This document shows, piece by piece, positions 52,476 to 54,504 of a stretch of 54,504 nt of DNA (position 1 is its first letter; the number at the start of each line of letters is the position of its first letter). The DNA comes from Pedobacter sp. UBA4863 (GTDB taxonomy: Bacteria; Bacteroidota; Bacteroidia; Sphingobacteriales; Sphingobacteriaceae), in assembly GCF_002399615.1 (NCBI RefSeq), contig NZ_DHDZ01000029.1, positions 131,447-185,950 of the forward strand, read 5' to 3'. The notes beneath the pieces were generated by a model. That model saw only the letters and a program-made list of their open reading frames with translations. It did no database searches and was not told the DNA's origin. A program made the translations under genes and the position numbers.

Positions 52476-53021
52476 CAATTTGCTGCTCAAATTTTTGAGG
52501 TTTATTTTAAAAAATATCCGTTTCTTAATTTGTTGATTTTTTACCGGGCCTTGCATACCGGGTTAAGCACATCCCATGCTTGCCAAGCAATTAAATTTTT
52601 AAAACCCAATTTCAACACTGGTTCTTTGTGTTGAAAAAGGTGTGGTAGTATAGGGGTGTGTTTTTTATCTATCTTACTTTCAGTTGTTTGTGTTTGTTTA
52701 AAAAATAGTACACTGTCTGTTAAATAGTGCTGTTTGTCAGTTTTATGTTGTTAAAATGGCTTAAAGAATGGGCTTGTTTTTGTAAAAGCAGCAGTGTTTA
52801 ATAATTAATTTCAGCCACTTTTTTATTGTTATCAGCCAAAAAGGTCATGTTAGCGTCATGAAAGATATAATTGTAAAATATTGGCAGCAATGTTGTAATA
52901 AAGGCAAACAAATACAGTTATATAAATGTTGTTAAAACAGATGGTGATAACAATAATATAAAATTGATCTAAAGCATCCTCGCAAGAGGGTATTCTTCAT
53001 AAATAGTTTGTTTGGTTTATT

Positions 53022-53058
53022 TTCCGGTAGGCGTAGTTTCCTACCGGAATTTTTTTTT
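53022..53058 (+). terminator. Strong plus-strand terminator without an upstream gene
   Basis: TTCCGGTAGG (53022-53031) pairs perfectly with CCTACCGGAA (53040-53049), then nine T. The T-run is only on the plus-strand side, so it cannot serve the minus-strand DUF6266 gene. Confidence 0.85.
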
Positions 53059-53115
53059 AGCCCTTTTTTATAAGTTTCGCAGTTTTAAGCTAAATTGCCT
53101 TTTGAATAAACTGAT

Positions 53116-53754
53116 TTAGCCAGTAAATGTATTAATGCTGCCCAAGTATTGACTGTCAGATTGCTGAGAGCGATCGGCAGCAATGAATCCAATATATACG
53201 TGGAGCAATGTGTGCTGTAAATCTAAAGGCAGTGTAAGCTTCAGTTGCGCTACTTTTCTTAGGGGACCATCATAAACTAAACTCATGCCCTGTAATTTTT
53301 CAGCATCGTAAGCCAGTAAAATCAATTGGTCGTTTAAGTTGGTACGTCCATGGTTTTCCCAGGTAATGGTTAAAGTGTCTTTTGTGAATGCGCTTATTTT
53401 AGGGTTAAGCGCTTGTGGTAATTTGCCTCCGCTAATTTTAAGGAGTGTTGGCTCTATTATAAAACTCCCTTCTTGCTGTATTAGCGCATTTTTATAAGTG
53501 TACGAAACTGCTGCTCTTAAACCACCTGTTGCTGTATAATAATTTTTAAAGCCAACCTTTAGCAAGGCTCTAAATGATTTTAAGGCCTCGTTTACCGTTT
53601 TAAATTTTTGTTGATTTAGCAGTTCTTTCGAGGTGAATTTTTTAGGAACGCTTGGAGCCGCTCTCATGTGATAACGGTTGCCTGAAGCATAGCCAACCAC
53701 AGTACCTACTTTGCCAGAAAAGCCACCTAAAATGCCATTAATAATACGTGCCAT
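53116..53754 (-). CDS. DUF6266 family protein
   Basis: The 212-residue protein begins MARIINGILGGFSGKVGTVVGYASG, the hallmark of DUF6266, a family common and often multicopy in Pedobacter and Sphingobacterium. The N-terminal 90 residues carry the family signature and the remainder is beta-rich (TLTITWENHGRTNLNDQLILLAYDAEKLQGMSLV, then LLHVYIGFIAADRSQQSDSQYLGSI). No membrane segment is obvious. Function is unknown; the glycine-rich start resembles a loop or assembly element. The 11 bp-phased repeats upstream suggest special regulation. It lies beside the CRISPR array. Confidence 0.8.
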   Translation of the reverse strand: MARIINGILGGFSGKVGTVVGYASGNRYHMRAAPSVPKKFTSKELLNQQKFKTVNEALKSFRALLKVGFKNYYTATGGLRAAVSYTYKNALIQQEGSFIIEPTLLKISGGKLPQALNPKISAFTKDTLTITWENHGRTNLNDQLILLAYDAEKLQGMSLVYDGPLRKVAQLKLTLPLDLQHTLLHVYIGFIAADRSQQSDSQYLGSINTFTG

Positions 53755-53859
53755 GATAAAGTTTTTTTAAGAGTTAATTGATGCTGTTATTCTAAGTTAA
53801 TCATTTTCTGTAACTTATAGGTAATTTAGAAGAAGCTTACTCAAATTTAACTCATTACT

Positions 53860-53884
53860 TACTTACTTGTTTAGCGAGTAAGTA
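53860..53884. other. Hairpin at the edge of the 11 bp repeats
   Basis: TACTTACTTG and CGAGTAAGTA form a 10 bp stem with one wobble and a TTTAG loop. The right half is the first repeat unit, so the stem and the repeat array share sequence. Confidence 0.6.
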
Positions 53885-53927
53885 GCGAGTGAGTAGCGAG
53901 TGAACACCGAGTAAAGACCGAGTGAAT
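53873..53927. repeat. 11 bp-period direct repeat (5 units)
   Basis: Five contiguous units AGCGAGTAAGT, AGCGAGTGAGT, AGCGAGTGAAC, ACCGAGTAAAG, ACCGAGTGAAT have CGAGT at exactly 11 bp intervals (53875, 53886, 53897, 53908, 53919). They are about 120-175 bp upstream of the DUF6266 start. Confidence 0.8.
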
Positions 53928-54026
53928 ATAAAACAAAGTATGAAGAAACCTTTGATTAAAATAGACCAGAAAGCTAACCTTAATTTGCTGCAGTTTTTTG
54001 TATGTTTTGTTGGCTAAAGGCCACAA

Positions 54027-54504
54027 GCTTTATGGAGCTTTCATTATTCATGTTTTATTTATTTTTATAGGTATGAATCAACTCGCAAGCTCGGTTCTTT
54101 GAACTACTGATATTTACAACAACAGGATTTAATAGTGATGGCTATACTCTACCGTTGTGATTTGCTTTCATTATTCATGTTTTTATTTATTTTATAGGTA
54201 TGAATGAACTCGCAAGCTCGGTTCTTTGAACTACTGATATTTACAACAACGAATTAAGGATGGTCGTGTTCCGTATTTAAGTTGTGATTTGCTTTCATTA
54301 TTCATGTTTTATTTATTTTTATAGGTATGAATGAACTCGCAAGCTCGGTTCTTTGAACTACTGATATTTACAACAACCGCCGTCCTGTTTACCATAAACC
54401 GGAGCCGGTTGTGATTTGCTTTCATTCTTTGAACTACTGATATTTACAACAACAATCCTAGCGACAGGGCAAAGGCATTGCAGGTTGTGATTTGCTTTCA
54501 TTCT
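54027..54504. CRISPR. CRISPR array, type II-C-like, with enlarged repeats (runs off the window)
   Basis: The basic repeat is 46 bp, with halves GTTGTGATTTGCTTTCATT (19 bp) and a 27 bp half starting CTTTGAACTACTGAT and ending TTTACAACAAC; it is intact at 54408-54453. Units at 54027-54123, 54154-54250 and 54281-54377 are 97 bp, since a 51 bp segment splits the two halves (inserts at 54046-54096, 54173-54223, 54300-54350). The first unit lacks the first ten bases. A fifth repeat starts at 54484 and has no insert in its visible part. All four spacers are 30 bp (54124-54153, 54251-54280, 54378-54407, 54454-54483). Repeat start, length and spacer size match Bacteroidota type II-C systems. cas9, cas1, cas2 and the tracrRNA must lie to the right or elsewhere. 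Confidence 0.93.
54046..54350. repeat. 51 bp insert present in three consecutive CRISPR repeats
   Basis: Each insert begins ATTCATG, has a T-rich core and TATAGGTATGAAT, and ends CGCAAGCTCGGTT. ATTCAT and ATGAAT inside it form a 6 bp inverted repeat. The three copies (54046-54096, 54173-54223, 54300-54350) are nearly identical: copy 1 has one substitution (C at 54079), and copy 2 has a T shifted between two T-tracts. Only TT is shared at the junctions, so no clear target duplication exists. There is no ORF. Confidence 0.9.

Larger units (their letters stand above)
52364..53115. other. Long region without ORFs
   Basis: About 750 bp separates two minus-strand genes. It has no credible ORF on either strand. 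It holds the hairpin and -7 box of the carB leader (52445-52475), a CCGG(N9)CCGG motif near 52555, a GNRA-capped small hairpin ATCCTC-GCAA-GAGGGT near 52976-52991, and a plus-strand terminator at 53022-53058 with no gene in front. Confidence 0.55.
53755..54026. other. Region between DUF6266 and the CRISPR array
   Basis: This 272 bp stretch holds the 11 bp-phased array and, partly overlapping it, a hairpin TACTTACTTG/CGAGTAAGTA (53860-53884). The 100 bp next to the array are AT-rich and would be the leader if the array is led from this side. TAATTTG (about 53981) and TATGTTTTG (about 54001) are imperfect -7 candidates. No ORF is present. Confidence 0.5.

Noticed and set aside
52700..53058. tracrRNA for the nearby CRISPR array
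   Set aside because: No sequence complementary to the repeat start (GAAAGCAAATCACAAC or close variants) was found here or elsewhere in the window.
53755..54026. cas genes beside the array
   Set aside because: No frame for Cas9, Cas1 or Cas2 occurs in the window; they must lie beyond the right edge or elsewhere.

Overview
The window looks like chromosome of a Bacteroidota bacterium in the Sphingobacteriaceae, most likely Pedobacter or a close relative. The evidence is an AT-rich sequence, a GldD gliding lipoprotein, a DUF6266 protein, a carbamoyl-phosphate synthase without its regulatory domain, promoters of the Bacteroidota type (TTTG, about 20 bp, TAnnTTTG), weak ribosome-binding sites and several GTG/TTG starts. 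No rRNA, tRNA or complete transposase gene was seen. Most of the window is housekeeping DNA; accessory signals lie at the left edge, around 12-13.8 kb, in several intergenic gaps, and above all at the right edge.

Layout. 0-8.2 kb: a tRNA/rRNA methyltransferase between two copies of a palindromic repeat, galactose mutarotase, a nucleoside phosphorylase, the ribD/EamA/YigZ operon, prmC, a XerC/D recombinase and aroQ. 8.2-13.8 kb: a glycine-zipper lipoprotein, two poorly known genes fused by overlaps to miaA, and a two-gene restriction-modification unit. 13.9-25.1 kb: an outer membrane barrel, a DUF3347 lipoprotein, citrate synthase, an envelope block (two amidases and MlaD, divergent from LptD), CinA and a 2-oxo acid dehydrogenase E2. 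25.1-34 kb: a secreted sialidase-like protein and a sulfur amino acid block: metY-metX-hom behind a SAM-I riboswitch on the minus strand, cysE and cysM divergent on the plus strand. 34-45.4 kb: a COQ7-like protein, two lipoproteins including GldD, a LolC/E permease, a frameshifted surface protein, an MBL hydrolase, aroE, phosphosulfolactate synthase, a TPR protein, an ALDH7-type dehydrogenase and a GIN-domain protein. 45.9-52.4 kb: a SNF2 helicase, a tandem pair of small acidic proteins and carB. 53.1-54.5 kb: a DUF6266 gene and the beginning of a CRISPR array that runs off the window.

The most unusual observation is in the CRISPR array. The repeat is 46 bp with 30 bp spacers, as in Bacteroidota type II-C systems. 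The three leftmost repeats are 97 bp because each carries a 51 bp insert at the same internal position, while the next repeat, and the visible part of the one after it, lack it. Either an enlarged repeat has been copied during spacer acquisition or an element has entered the same site repeatedly. Second, three intergenic regions carry short direct repeats with an exact 11 bp period, each roughly 120-250 bp upstream of a gene, which suggests helically phased protein-binding sites. Third, a strong plus-strand terminator at about 53.04 kb has no gene in front of it and may end an unannotated RNA.

The metabolic genes fit together. MetX acetylates homoserine made by Hom, MetY adds sulfide, and CysE/CysM make cysteine; a SAM riboswitch controls the first set. 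Phosphosulfolactate synthase lies in the same region as gldD, which suggests, as inference only, a route to sulfonated lipids of gliding bacteria.
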